From: Streptomyces sp. CG1 | GTDB lineage: Bacteria > Actinomycetota > Actinomycetes > Streptomycetales > Streptomycetaceae | DNA length: 64,000 bases | Assembly: GCF_041080625.1 (NCBI RefSeq) | Contig: NZ_CP163518.1 | Coordinates: 3,410,001-3,474,000, forward strand | Direction of reading: 5' to 3' | In this document: piece after piece, positions 19,804 through 28,179 of the stretch | How the letters are laid out: every line of letters starts with the position of its first letter | Position numbering within the stretch: position 1 is the stretch's first letter | Notes under the pieces: generated by a model | Seen by the model: the letters and a program-made list of their open reading frames with translations, nothing else | Told to the model about the DNA's origin: nothing | Databases searched by the model: none | Program-made: the position numbers and the translations under genes

Positions 19804-19927
19804 GAGGGGGTTCTCCTCTTCGGTGTCGGTCGGGCCGGCCGGGGACGTGTGGTGTGCATGGCCGGTCGTGGGGGCGGCGGTACCGAATGAGAGCCAGGTT
19901 AGGACTACCTAATCAGTGCTTGCAAGT

Positions 19928-21856
19928 TCAACATTTGGCCATACCTTCCGCCTGCGGCTCCACTGCGGAGACGGCCACCCGCAGGACGGCCCGCGCGACC
20001 GCGTCGGCGTCCGACAACGCGACCGAGTCCACGCCCGGCCGGGCCCCGGCCGCCGTCACCCAGTGCACGCCCTCCGTGGGCACGCCGAAGGCGAACCGCC
20101 TGGTGTGGACGGCTCCTTGACGGTCTATCAGGCAGTACGGCCGACGTGTGACGTCCAGCCCTCCGGTTTCGTAACCGTCCACCGTGTGCGGCCGGCAGCC
20201 TCCGTCCGCGAGCAGCCCGGCGAGCAACTCGTCGGCCGTGTGCCGCAGATCCGGTTCCGGAAGACGCGCCTCTATGAGAGTCGTCACACGGACACCGGAG
20301 CCCGGCACGTCCGGCGAGAACGCACGCCAGGCCTCCCGCTCGGCCCGCACCTCGAGGCGCGGGCCGAGCACCTCCACCACCCCTGCCTCCAGCAGAGCCG
20401 CCAGTTCCTCGATACGGCGCCGGGGCGGGCCGATGGACAGAAAGGCGTTGAGCGGTGTGTACCAGTGGTCCAGATGCGTGCGCCGGGAGGCGCCGCTCAG
20501 CCCGGCGTGGTCCACCACCAGCCGTATCTCGTTGCGCAGGTCGCGCAGCACGTCGAGGGCCGCCTTGAGCGGGCCGCGCACATTGCCCAGCGCGGCCTGC
20601 GCGGCGTCCTCACGCAGATACCCCAGCAGCCACGCCCGCCACTCCCCCGGATCCGCGAACCCCCGCTCCCCGTACGGCCGCGACACTCGCTCCCAGCACC
20701 ACCGCTCCTGAGCCCCGACCCCGAACTCGTCCAGCAGCAGCGCCTCTTGGGGATCACCGTGGGGTATGGCGAGAAAGCGCTCGGCGAAGGCGGAGCGCCC
20801 GGCGCGGCCCGTATGTCCCGCGCTCTCGATCACCGCGCCGTAGTAGACCGTCTCCACCTCCTTCGCGACCAACGGCCATATCTCCGCGAGGAAGTCGGGC
20901 GCCTCGCCGGAGTCGGCGCGCTTGCGGAAGCCCGCGATCACCTCCGGAGTGAGCAGCAGCGGGGTGTGCCGGCCGTACGGGCCCTTGGCGTTGTCGCCAC
21001 GTGCCTGGTACGGCACCCCGCGCCGGGAGCCGGCGTACAGCCGCGGTTCCCGCCCGGAGGGCAGATAGCGCAGAGTGCCGTCGGGCGTGTCCCGGACGAA
21101 CCGGCCGCCCCGGCCGCTGGTGAGGAGCGCCAGGTAGTCGAAGAAGTTCAGCCCCAGCCCGCGCAGCAGCACGGCCTCGCCCGGTCGTACGGCGCCGAGC
21201 TCGACATCGGCCGGATTGGCGGGCGGGACGTGGGTGAGGCCGGGCCGGGCGGCGTACGCGGCGATGTGCCGCTGCTCCTCGCCCTCGGCGGTGGGCAGAT
21301 GCCCCTGAGCCAGGACCACCGCGGCCAGCCCGGACAGCACGCGGCCGTCGTCGAGGGTGAGCACCTGCCGGCCGTCGGCAGCGGCGGCATCGTCGTCGTA
21401 CAGCCGTATCGCACGGGCCCGGTGGGTCTCGACGCGTATCTCCTCCGGCGCCTCGCGGACCGTGCGGGCGAAGACCCACTCCAGGTAACGGCCGTAGTGC
21501 GCGCGGGCCGGATAGTCGTCCGGGCCCACCTCGCCGTCCGCCCACTCGTACAGGCTGGGTCCGGGGCGGACGGGGCCCGCGCAGTCCACGCTGTCGTCGG
21601 TGAACAGCGTCACCTGGCTCGCCACGGTGTTCATCAGCAGCTCGGCCGACTGCGTGGTCCGCCAGACCCGGCCGGGCCCGGGCGGCGCCGGGTCGATCAC
21701 ATGGACCATCAGCCGGACACCGGGCGCGAGCAGCGCCGGCGCGGAGGCGCAGAGGCGTTCCAGCACGCTGGTTCCGCGCGGCCCGGCCCCGACCAGGGCG
21801 ACCGAGACCGTGGGGGATGCAGAGACCGTGGGGGATTCCTGGCTCGGTGCAGACAA
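19928..21856 (-). CDS. FAD/NAD(P)-binding oxidoreductase (NAD_binding_9 type)
   Basis: A 642-residue cytosolic flavoprotein-like enzyme. The N-terminal Rossmann motif is VALVGAGPRGTSVLERL (residues about 18-34), and a second nucleotide-binding region is LAAVVLAQGHLP...EAVLLRGLGLNFFDYLALL. The family (PF13454) contains N-hydroxylase-like and adenylate-forming accessory proteins of unknown substrate. The start appears to be a TTG at 21856 with GGGAG about 8 bases upstream; the first residues contain a small repeat (SPTVSASPTVS) encoded by a duplicated GACCGTGGGGGAT block. No metabolic partner is encoded next to it. Confidence 0.8.
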   Translation of the reverse strand: MSAPSQESPTVSASPTVSVALVGAGPRGTSVLERLCASAPALLAPGVRLMVHVIDPAPPGPGRVWRTTQSAELLMNTVASQVTLFTDDSVDCAGPVRPGPSLYEWADGEVGPDDYPARAHYGRYLEWVFARTVREAPEEIRVETHRARAIRLYDDDAAAADGRQVLTLDDGRVLSGLAAVVLAQGHLPTAEGEEQRHIAAYAARPGLTHVPPANPADVELGAVRPGEAVLLRGLGLNFFDYLALLTSGRGGRFVRDTPDGTLRYLPSGREPRLYAGSRRGVPYQARGDNAKGPYGRHTPLLLTPEVIAGFRKRADSGEAPDFLAEIWPLVAKEVETVYYGAVIESAGHTGRAGRSAFAERFLAIPHGDPQEALLLDEFGVGAQERWCWERVSRPYGERGFADPGEWRAWLLGYLREDAAQAALGNVRGPLKAALDVLRDLRNEIRLVVDHAGLSGASRRTHLDHWYTPLNAFLSIGPPRRRIEELAALLEAGVVEVLGPRLEVRAEREAWRAFSPDVPGSGVRVTTLIEARLPEPDLRHTADELLAGLLADGGCRPHTVDGYETGGLDVTRRPYCLIDRQGAVHTRRFAFGVPTEGVHWVTAAGARPGVDSVALSDADAVARAVLRVAVSAVEPQAEGMAKC

Positions 21857-21977
21857 AGGAGGGACTCCCGGGCAGTGGGGGCGGGACAGCGTGCGCCGGC
21901 GTGAGCCATAAGCGGACGGCGCGCTTCATCATGCCCTGTGCGCCCCAACCCCCCTTGCCCCTGATCCGAGTTATCCG

Positions 21978-22241
21978 TCATGCCGGATTGCGGGAGGTGA
22001 CATTTCGCGCCGACCGGACACCGCGCACCGACTGGCCCCGCACCTCCAGCCCGCCCAGAAGCTCGGCCGTGGCCTCGGCCACGGCGGCCACCGCGCGGTC
22101 GAAGACCTCGCGGTTGTGCGCGGCGGGGGCCCGGAATCCCGAGACCTTCCGCACGTACTGCAGCGCGGCGGCATGGATGTCCTCGTCCGTGGCCTCGTCG
22201 GGCAGCACGGGTGGACGCAGCGTCTTGATGCTCCGGCACAT
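21978..22241 (-). CDS. DUF2277 domain-containing protein
   Basis: An 87-residue small cytosolic protein. The N-terminus MCRSIKTLRPPVLPDEATDEDIHAAALQYVRKVSGF is the diagnostic DUF2277 block, followed by NREVFDRAVAAVAEATAELL. Function is unknown; the conserved Cys at position 2 and the helical content suggest a small binding protein. ATG at 22241 is the family's usual start. It is divergent from the ketopantoate-reductase-like gene, 93 bases apart. Confidence 0.85.
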   Translation of the reverse strand: MCRSIKTLRPPVLPDEATDEDIHAAALQYVRKVSGFRAPAAHNREVFDRAVAAVAEATAELLGGLEVRGQSVRGVRSARNVTSRNPA

Positions 22242-22334
22242 GCCCCCAGTCTCACGCACAGCACGCCCCGGTGCGACGATCACTTCGAAGGCGGCCACCG
22301 ATCCCCGGGGCCGACCGACGAAGGGAACAGCCTC

Positions 22335-23234
22335 ATGGCGACCAAGAACACCGTGGCCGTACTCGGCCCCGGCGGCACCGGCGGCCTCCTCGCCGCCCTG
22401 CTCTCCCGCTCCGGCCACCGCGTCATCTGCCTGGCCCGGGAGGAGACGGCCGACACCCTGCGCAACACCGGGATCCAGGTCCGCAGCGGCCAGTTCGGCG
22501 ACTTCACGGCCCCCGTCGAGGCGGACACGGAGCTGCGCGAGCCCGTGGACGCCTGTCTGATCGCCGTCAAGCACACCACCCTGGACGCCGCCCTCACCCG
22601 CGTCCCGCCCACCGCTCTCGGCGACGCCCTCGTCGTACCGCTCCTGAACGGCGTCGAGCACCCCGCGGCCCTGCGCGACCGCTACCGCCCCGACCGCGTG
22701 GCGCCCGCCGTGATCCGTGTGGAGTCCACCCGCCTCGCCCCGGGCGTGATCGAGCACGGCAGCCCGTTCACCGAGATCGACCTCGCCGGCGACACCGTCC
22801 CCCGTCCCCGCCTCGATCAGCTGGCGACGCTCCTCGCATCCGCCGGCGTGACGGCCCGGGTGCTGGAGGACGAAACGGCGGCCCTGTGGGCCAAGATGGC
22901 GTTCCTCGCCCCCTTCGCACTACTCACCACCCGGTACGGCCTCCCCCTCGGCGAGGTCCGCACCCTGCACCGTACGGAACTGGAGTCCCTGGTCGCCGAG
23001 ACCGCCGCCGTCAGCCGTGCCTGCGGCGCCCCCGCCGACCCGGCCCAGGCCCTGGCCCGGTACGACGCCTTCCCGCCCGGGGCCAAGTCCTCCATGCAGC
23101 GCGACGCCGAGGCGGGCCGGCCGCTCGAAGTCGATGCCATCGGCGGGGCGCTGCTGCGCGCGGCCGGCCGGCACGGCGTACCGGTGCCGGTGACGTCCCG
23201 CCTGCTGGACGAACTCCGGGCCGCCGGCCACTGA
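22335..23234 (+). CDS. 2-dehydropantoate 2-reductase family protein (ketopantoate reductase-like)
   Basis: A 299-residue NADPH-dependent reductase. The Rossmann motif VAVLGPGGTGGLLAALLSRSGHRV opens the N-terminal domain, LIAVKHTTLDAAL follows, and the catalytic Lys is expected in AALWAKMAFLAPFALLT (about 180). Near the C-terminus SMQRDAEAGRPLEVDAIGGALLRAAGRHGVPVPVT is the conserved substrate region. Such enzymes make pantoate for CoA synthesis, but Streptomyces genomes carry paralogues, so a role in pantothenate synthesis is not certain. ATG at 22335 follows GAAGGGAAC at a normal distance. Confidence 0.87.
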   Translation: MATKNTVAVLGPGGTGGLLAALLSRSGHRVICLAREETADTLRNTGIQVRSGQFGDFTAPVEADTELREPVDACLIAVKHTTLDAALTRVPPTALGDALVVPLLNGVEHPAALRDRYRPDRVAPAVIRVESTRLAPGVIEHGSPFTEIDLAGDTVPRPRLDQLATLLASAGVTARVLEDETAALWAKMAFLAPFALLTTRYGLPLGEVRTLHRTELESLVAETAAVSRACGAPADPAQALARYDAFPPGAKSSMQRDAEAGRPLEVDAIGGALLRAAGRHGVPVPVTSRLLDELRAAGH

Positions 23235-23242
23235 GGACGCCC

Positions 23243-23276
23243 GTCGGCCCAGTGGCTCAACAGCCACTGGGCCGAC
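23243..23276. terminator. Strong terminator hairpin
   Basis: Perfect 15-bp stem (GTCGGCCCAGTGGCT / AGCCACTGGGCCGAC) with a CAAC tetraloop just after the reductase stop codon. Confidence 0.85.
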
Positions 23277-23440
23277 ACCAGTTGCACCGCGCCGATCAGC
23301 ACGGGACCGAGGGGTCCCAGGGATCCCAGGGATCCCACGGCGAGCAGCACGAACGCGTTCGACCACTCGTTTGGCTGAACCTCCCCACAGCCCCACGAAC
23401 GCACTCGCCACCCAAAATCGAACAGGCGTAGCATTGCCGC

Positions 23441-23797
23441 GTGGCGACGACCTATGAATTCCCCAGTGACCTCCTCGCCGGTCAGGAGGAGCTGCATCAG
23501 GTCCGGGCCGAGCTGTCGGCTCTGCTCAGGCGACTGCCCTGGTCGGTGCAGCCGATGGACGGCTTCAGCGACGACACGGGCTGGCGCAAGGTGGAGCGGC
23601 CCGCGTCCCCGGGCTGGACGGCCGACGAACAGGCCGAGGTGGAGAAGCTGCGCCGCCGCGAGCACGAGCTGGCAGTGTTCGTCAGCACGCACCGCTTCTG
23701 GGCCGAGGTCGCGGCGGCCGACCGCATGGAGGCCCGCACCCGGCTGAAGCACGCCTGGGAGCGGCCGGCCGAAGAGGAACAGCCCGGGGAAACATGA
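23441..23797 (+). CDS. Small actinobacterial protein of unknown function
   Basis: A 118-residue soluble protein; I do not recognise a named domain. The sequence is amphipathic and mostly helical, with a mid-protein segment (ADEQAEVEKLRRREHELAVFVSTHRFWAEVAAADRMEARTRLKHAWE) that could form a coiled coil. A Trp-rich stretch WSVQPMDGFSDDTGW lies before it. GTG at 23441 is the only sensible start. The codon usage fits the surrounding genes. A tRNA gene lies downstream on the opposite strand, with a hairpin between. Confidence 0.7.
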   Translation: MATTYEFPSDLLAGQEELHQVRAELSALLRRLPWSVQPMDGFSDDTGWRKVERPASPGWTADEQAEVEKLRRREHELAVFVSTHRFWAEVAAADRMEARTRLKHAWERPAEEEQPGET

Positions 23798-23821
23798 CCC
23801 CGGAGGCGGGAGGAATGAGAA

Positions 23822-23849
23822 GAGCCCCCGGCCGGACGGCCGGAGGCTC
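23822..23849. terminator. Terminator hairpin between small protein gene and tRNA-Val
   Basis: GAGCC-c-CCGGCC / GGCCGG-a-GGCTC with a 4-base loop, one internal mismatch. It can terminate the upstream gene or, on the minus strand, the tRNA transcript. Confidence 0.7.
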
Positions 23850-23855
23850 CATCGG

Positions 23856-23927
<72 letters not shown>

Positions 23928-24147
23928 GGCATCCGGGCTGTGCGCCCAGGACGAGTCGACAGCCTACCTTGCCGGGACCGGTGCACCGCAAACCTGTAAC
24001 GCCGGGACCACGGCGTACGGGGGTTAACCCCACCTCGGGTCCGGGAGGCTGCCGGATCGGGGCGCGGGTGGTGATCATCTAGGGTCGGCGGAGACCGAGT
24101 TGGTCCGGCCGCCGTGACCCGGCGGACCGGTGCAGGGGGAGATCCGT

Positions 24148-24927
24148 ATGACCGGCATGGCCCGTTCCGTTCCCGTCCGCGCCGCCGCCATGGCCGCGGT
24201 CACCGGGGTGCTCGTCGCGGGGGTCGGCGCGTGCGGCGCCTCCGCCAGTGACGACAGGCATCCCGACCACCGGTCCTTCGCGCTGCACGGCCGCACCCTC
24301 AGCGTCGACTCCGACGACGCGGCGCTGGAGATCGTCGCGGCGCAGGGCAACGAGGCGGGGACGGTCCAGGTCACCCGGTGGTTCAAGGGGAGGGTCGTCG
24401 TCGGCGGCACGCCCAAGGTGAGCTGGTCCTTCGAGGGCGACCGGCTGAAGCTGCGCACGCACTGCTCCGGGTTCATCGCCGACTGCTCGGCCAAGTACAG
24501 GATCGAGGTGCCGCGCGGGATCAGCGTGAAGGTCGACGACGGGGACGGCAGCGTACGGGCGCAGGGGTTCCGGGACCCGCTGAGCGTCGACACCGCAGAC
24601 GGCGCCGTACACGTCACCGACTCCAGCGGGCCGCTCGACCTGAGGTCGGCGGACGGTTCGGTGCGCGCCGACGTCTCCTCGCGCCGGGTGAAGGCGGACA
24701 CCAGGGACGGTGCCGTGTATGTACGGCTGTCCGCCCTACCCGACCAGGTGGACGCCTCCAGCGCCGACGGCGCCGTGACGGTCGCCCTGCCCAAGGGCGC
24801 GTACCGGCTGTCGGCCGGCTCCGACGACGGCGGGGTGTCGGTGTCCGTGCCCCGCGACGACACCAGCCCGCACCGGGTCTCGGCCCGTTCGTCGGACGGG
24901 AAAGTGACCGTGCGCAGCGCGAACTGA
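24148..24927 (+). CDS. DUF4097 beta-strand-repeat lipoprotein
   Basis: A 259-residue exported protein. The N-terminus has a signal peptide with a lipobox-like VGAC-G (Cys near residue 29), so it is probably a lipoprotein. The rest is a series of short beta strands of the DUF4097 type, with repeats such as SVDTADGAVHVTD, RSADGSVRADVS, DTRDGAVYVRL and SSADGAVTVALP, spaced by about 20 residues. Such proteins are thought to form right-handed beta helices; function is unknown. ATG at 24148 follows GGGGGAG at 6 bases. Confidence 0.83.
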   Translation: MTGMARSVPVRAAAMAAVTGVLVAGVGACGASASDDRHPDHRSFALHGRTLSVDSDDAALEIVAAQGNEAGTVQVTRWFKGRVVVGGTPKVSWSFEGDRLKLRTHCSGFIADCSAKYRIEVPRGISVKVDDGDGSVRAQGFRDPLSVDTADGAVHVTDSSGPLDLRSADGSVRADVSSRRVKADTRDGAVYVRLSALPDQVDASSADGAVTVALPKGAYRLSAGSDDGGVSVSVPRDDTSPHRVSARSSDGKVTVRSAN

Positions 24928-25001
24928 CCGGCCCGTGTGTTCGTCTCCTACGGGTGGGAGAATGACACCACCCACGGCGAACCACACCACGGGAGAGGGA
25001 T

Positions 25002-26399
25002 GTGACGGCGACACCGGGCACGCCAGCAAAGCGGTCGTACCCGCATCCGCCGTCGACCGTGCGGGTCCGGGGCGGATCCTCGGCTCTGCGTGACACTCTC
25101 ACCCTGATGAGCCTGCCGGTGCTGGCCGCGCTCGCCCTGCCCGCCGCGTTCGCCGGCGGGGGCACCCGGCGCTGGTTCGGCGGCCGGGCCGAGAGCCAGC
25201 GGGCCGAGGCGCAGGCCGCGAAGGACGCCGCGGCGGCCGCGTTCTACGAACTGGACACCGCCCAGCGGGACCTCAGGATCTCCATCGAGACCATCACGGC
25301 CGTGGACGACTCCCCCGCCGCCCGGCGTGCCGCCACCGACTTCGAGGCGCTCGGGCAGCGCATCGACGAGGTCAGCCGGCGCTACATCCAGGCCGTCGAC
25401 GCCCATGATCTCGACCGGGACGACCTGGAGGCCGCGGCGGCCTCCCGGGCGCGCTCGGAGCTGACGTCCGCCAAGGACGAGCTGATCCGGGTCAAGCAGG
25501 ACCTGGACCGGTTCGGCGCCTCGCTCGGGCCGCTGCTCGGCAAGGCCGAGACCCAGCTGGCCCGGCTGGCGCCCGCCGTGGAGCGGGCCCGGCAGGCGCT
25601 GCTGGGCGCCAGCAACGCCCTGGACGCCGTACGGGAGAACGGGCTGCGGGCCGATGACCTGGCCGGCCGGCTCGCCGCGCTGTCCCCGGAGCTGACCAAG
25701 CTGAACCAGGGTGCCGGGCAGCACGGGGTGCAGCAGACGGTGGAGCGGGCCGAGCGGGTGCAGCGGGAGGCCGGGGCGATCCGGGCCGAGGCCGAGCGGC
25801 TGCCGGAGAAGGCCGCCGAGATCGATCACCGGCTGGTCAGCCTGCGCACCCGGGCCCAGGCGCTGACCACCCGGGCCGGACAGGTGGACCCGGTGCTGAG
25901 CGAGCTGCGGCGCCGGTTCGCGGCCGCCTGCTGGCAGGACCTGCAGCAGGTGCCTCAGCAGGCCACGGAGAACGTACGACAGGCCGAGCTGAAGCTCCGC
26001 GAGGCGCAGACGGCCCGCGACGCCCAGCGCTGGCCGGAGGCGACGTCGCTGCTGTCGACGGTGCGGGCCCTGCTGAACACCACCGACGAGGCCGTGTCGG
26101 CCGCCGGTGACCGGCTCACGCGGCTGAACGCCGTACAAAAGGATCCGCAGGCCGAGATCGAGCGCACCCGGTTCGCGATCCGGGATGCCCAGCGGCTGGC
26201 CATGACGGGCCGTACGACCCCGGATCCCCGGCATGCGCGGCCACTGGACGACGCGGTGGGGCGGCTGGAGCGGGCGATCGGGACGCTGGAGTCGGGCCGG
26301 CACCCCGACTTCTGGCACTTTCTGACCGAGACGGATGCGGTGCGGCAGACGGCGGCTCGGGTGGTGGCGCAGATTCGTGAGGAGCGCGGGGGGCACTGA
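25002..26399 (+). CDS. Long coiled-coil protein with one membrane segment, function unknown
   Basis: A 465-residue protein; I do not recognise a named domain. Residues about 30-55 form a single hydrophobic segment (LTLMSLPVLAALALPAAFAGGG), followed by long Ala/Glu/Arg/Gln-rich helices (about 65-430) with heptad-like spacing, for example AESQRAEAQAAKDAAAAAFYELDTAQRDL and AERVQREAGAIRAEAERLPEKAAEI. This is the layout of a membrane-tethered coiled coil such as a scaffold or cell-envelope spacer. GTG at 25002 has GGGAGAGGG just upstream. It is preceded by the DUF4097 gene on the same strand. Confidence 0.72.
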   Translation: MTATPGTPAKRSYPHPPSTVRVRGGSSALRDTLTLMSLPVLAALALPAAFAGGGTRRWFGGRAESQRAEAQAAKDAAAAAFYELDTAQRDLRISIETITAVDDSPAARRAATDFEALGQRIDEVSRRYIQAVDAHDLDRDDLEAAAASRARSELTSAKDELIRVKQDLDRFGASLGPLLGKAETQLARLAPAVERARQALLGASNALDAVRENGLRADDLAGRLAALSPELTKLNQGAGQHGVQQTVERAERVQREAGAIRAEAERLPEKAAEIDHRLVSLRTRAQALTTRAGQVDPVLSELRRRFAAACWQDLQQVPQQATENVRQAELKLREAQTARDAQRWPEATSLLSTVRALLNTTDEAVSAAGDRLTRLNAVQKDPQAEIERTRFAIRDAQRLAMTGRTTPDPRHARPLDDAVGRLERAIGTLESGRHPDFWHFLTETDAVRQTAARVVAQIREERGGH

Positions 26400-26496
26400 G
26401 GGGGCCCGCCGTAGGGGTAGGTCTGTTGCCGCCTGGCTCGGGCAGGCGGATATTGGGTGGACGGATGGCCTCCGCTAGCGCCTGAGGGAGGCGGAC

Positions 26497-27039
26497 ATGG
26501 CCACACACGCAGTGCACACGCGGGACACGGGGCCGCGACGGCGGATCGAGTTCGACAAGCACCTGCCCGTCGACCACCGGCTGAACACGGTCTACCGGAT
26601 CGGTGCGGGCTTGATCGGCGCGTTCCTCGTCGCCTTCGGCGTCCTGGGCCTGATCCACCACATCGGCTACTTCGACACCGGCGGAGCGACGGTCACCGGC
26701 CTGAACACCAACGGCACGCTGAGTGTGCTGTCGATCTGCATCGGCGCGATCCTGCTGGTCGGCATGGTGATCGGCGGGAACGTCGCGTCCACGCTGAACA
26801 TGGTCCTCGGGATCCTGTTCCTGCTGAACGGCTTCCTGTTCCTCGGCCTGCTCGACACCCCCAACAATTTCCTGGCGTTCAAGATCCAGAACGTGCTGTT
26901 CAGCTTCGTCGTGGGCCTGCTGCTGATGACCTTCGGCATGTACGGCCGGGTCGGCTCGACCCTGCCGCACGACAACCCGTACTGGCGGCACCGCCATCCC
27001 GATGCGGTCGAGCGGGAGCATCCTGCGGACGGCGGCTAG
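26497..27039 (+). CDS. DUF4383 membrane protein
   Basis: A 180-residue membrane protein with four predicted helices starting near residue 35. The family segment NTVYRIGAGLIGAFLVAFGVLGLI, the TGLNTNGTLSVLSICIGAILLVGMV stretch and MVLGILFLLNGFLFLGLL are typical DUF4383. The N-terminus is polar and basic; the C-terminus ends in HxxxPYWRHRHP. Function is unknown. GGGAGGCGGAC lies just before the ATG. It is followed 9 bases later by an FmdB-type zinc ribbon gene, so co-transcription is likely. Confidence 0.86.
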   Translation: MATHAVHTRDTGPRRRIEFDKHLPVDHRLNTVYRIGAGLIGAFLVAFGVLGLIHHIGYFDTGGATVTGLNTNGTLSVLSICIGAILLVGMVIGGNVASTLNMVLGILFLLNGFLFLGLLDTPNNFLAFKIQNVLFSFVVGLLLMTFGMYGRVGSTLPHDNPYWRHRHPDAVEREHPADGG

Positions 27040-27048
27040 TCTGTGCCC

Positions 27049-27258
27049 ATGCCTCGCTACGAGTACCGCTGCCGGACCTGCGGCGACACGTTCGAACTCA
27101 GCCGGCCGATGGCGGAGTCCGCCGCCCCCGCGCATTGCCCTGCCGGGCATGGCGACACGGTGAAGCTGCTGTCCACCGTCGCGGTGGGCGGTACGGCCGC
27201 CAAGGCGCCGGCCGGCGGGGGCGGGGGCGGTTGTTGCGGTGGAGGCTGCTGCGGTTAG
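27049..27258 (+). CDS. FmdB-family zinc ribbon protein
   Basis: A 69-residue protein. The zinc ribbon is PRYEYRCRTCGDTFELSRPM...HCPAGHGDTVKLLSTV, with Cys pairs CRTC and a single C-H pair in the second knuckle, as in FmdB/CxxC_CXXC_SSSS regulators. The C-terminus is a Gly/Cys tail (GGGGGGCCGGGCCG) that may bind metal. The ATG at 27049 is used; a GTG two codons earlier is possible. It lies 9 bases after the DUF4383 gene. Confidence 0.82.
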   Translation: MPRYEYRCRTCGDTFELSRPMAESAAPAHCPAGHGDTVKLLSTVAVGGTAAKAPAGGGGGGCCGGGCCG

Positions 27259-27320
27259 TCGCCTATGGGGTGCCGGACATTGCCGCCATGCGGGTGCCGC
27301 AGCGTCGTGGCTTGCCGCTC

Positions 27321-27367
27321 CCCCATCGCGGCGGAGCCGCACATCGAACACAGCCCCGCGCCCCTAG
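27321..27367. repeat. Dispersed Streptomyces intergenic repeat (right part), copy 1
   Basis: CCCCATCGCGGCGGAGCCGC followed by ACATCGAACACAGCCCCGCG and CCCCTAGG. It is nearly the same as 63856-63903 (about 40 of 47 positions). Reverse-complemented, it is the recurrent GCGCGGGGCTGTGT...GCGGCTCCGCCGCGATGGGG element of Streptomyces intergenic regions. It overlaps the 3' end of the HAD gene. Confidence 0.65.
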
Positions 27368-28179
27368 GGAGTCGCCGTGCGGCTCGCTTTCAAGAACTCC
27401 CTGATGATCCGCTCACCCGCCAGCACACCCCGCTCCGGCAGTACGGCGATCTCCGGACCGGTCCAGCCCGTGTCGGCCAGTTCGCCATGTCCGGGGCGCC
27501 AGCCCCGGTCGGCAGCGAGCAGCAGATCGGCGTCGAGCAGGGAATCCCCGGCCGCCAGCGTCAGCTGCGCGCCGGTGCGGCGGGCGATCTCCCGTACCGC
27601 CGCGCTCTTGGTGAGCGGCTGCGGGACGGCGTAGATCTTGCGGCCCTGGAGCGAGACGGTCCAGCCCCGGTTCTCCGCCCACACCGCCAGCTCCTTCACC
27701 CAGTCCTCGGGCAGCAGCTCGCGCTCGACCACGAGGTAGGCGAACAGGTCCTCGGCGATGCGGTGCTTGCGCACCCAGACGGGGTCGGCGGAGCGCTGGA
27801 GATGGTCGCGGACCTCCGCCAGCGGGGCGCACTCGTCGGCGAGCCGCGCCTGCACACCCGCGTGCCAGTCACCGTCGGTGACCCCGTCGACCAGCAGATG
27901 GCCGCCGTTGGCGCAGATCGCGTACTTCGGGGGCGGCCCGGGCAGGTTGATCCGCTGGTACTGCTTGCGCGTCCGGGTCGTCGTCGGCACGAAGACGGCC
28001 GTGTCGCCGAGGTCGGTCAGCAGCTGGGCCGCCGTCTCGGTCATGTAGGACAGCGGCTTGGCCTCGTGTACCTCCACGCACAGCAGCCGGGGCGCCCGCA
28101 CATCCGGCATGGTCAGTGCGAGGGCCGCCGCGGAGTAGATGAGCGTACGGTCGAGGTCGCTCGCCACCAGTACCGGCAT
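27364..28179 (-). CDS. HAD phosphatase of the Ter stress-response biosynthetic module
   Basis: A 271-residue haloacid-dehalogenase hydrolase of the Cof/sucrose-6-phosphate-phosphatase type. Motif I is LVASDLDRTLIYS (residues 3-15, nucleophile Asp8), motif II is VFVPTTTRTRKQY, the Lys of motif III is expected near LTKSAA and motif IV is LAAGDSLLDADLLLAA (about 210-225). It would remove phosphate from a sugar- or nucleotide-like intermediate. It is the last gene of a three-gene operon: its ATG overlaps the upstream stop as ATGA, so the proteins are probably made in fixed ratio. The 3' end touches a dispersed repeat. Confidence 0.85.
   Translation of the reverse strand: MPVLVASDLDRTLIYSAAALALTMPDVRAPRLLCVEVHEAKPLSYMTETAAQLLTDLGDTAVFVPTTTRTRKQYQRINLPGPPPKYAICANGGHLLVDGVTDGDWHAGVQARLADECAPLAEVRDHLQRSADPVWVRKHRIAEDLFAYLVVERELLPEDWVKELAVWAENRGWTVSLQGRKIYAVPQPLTKSAAVREIARRTGAQLTLAAGDSLLDADLLLAADRGWRPGHGELADTGWTGPEIAVLPERGVLAGERIIREFLKASRTATP

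Noticed and set aside
23279..23345. CAGGGATCCC short tandem repeats as a CRISPR-like or attachment site
   Set aside because: Only two or three 10-base units, no spacers, no integrase nearby and no half of the tRNA gene repeated.
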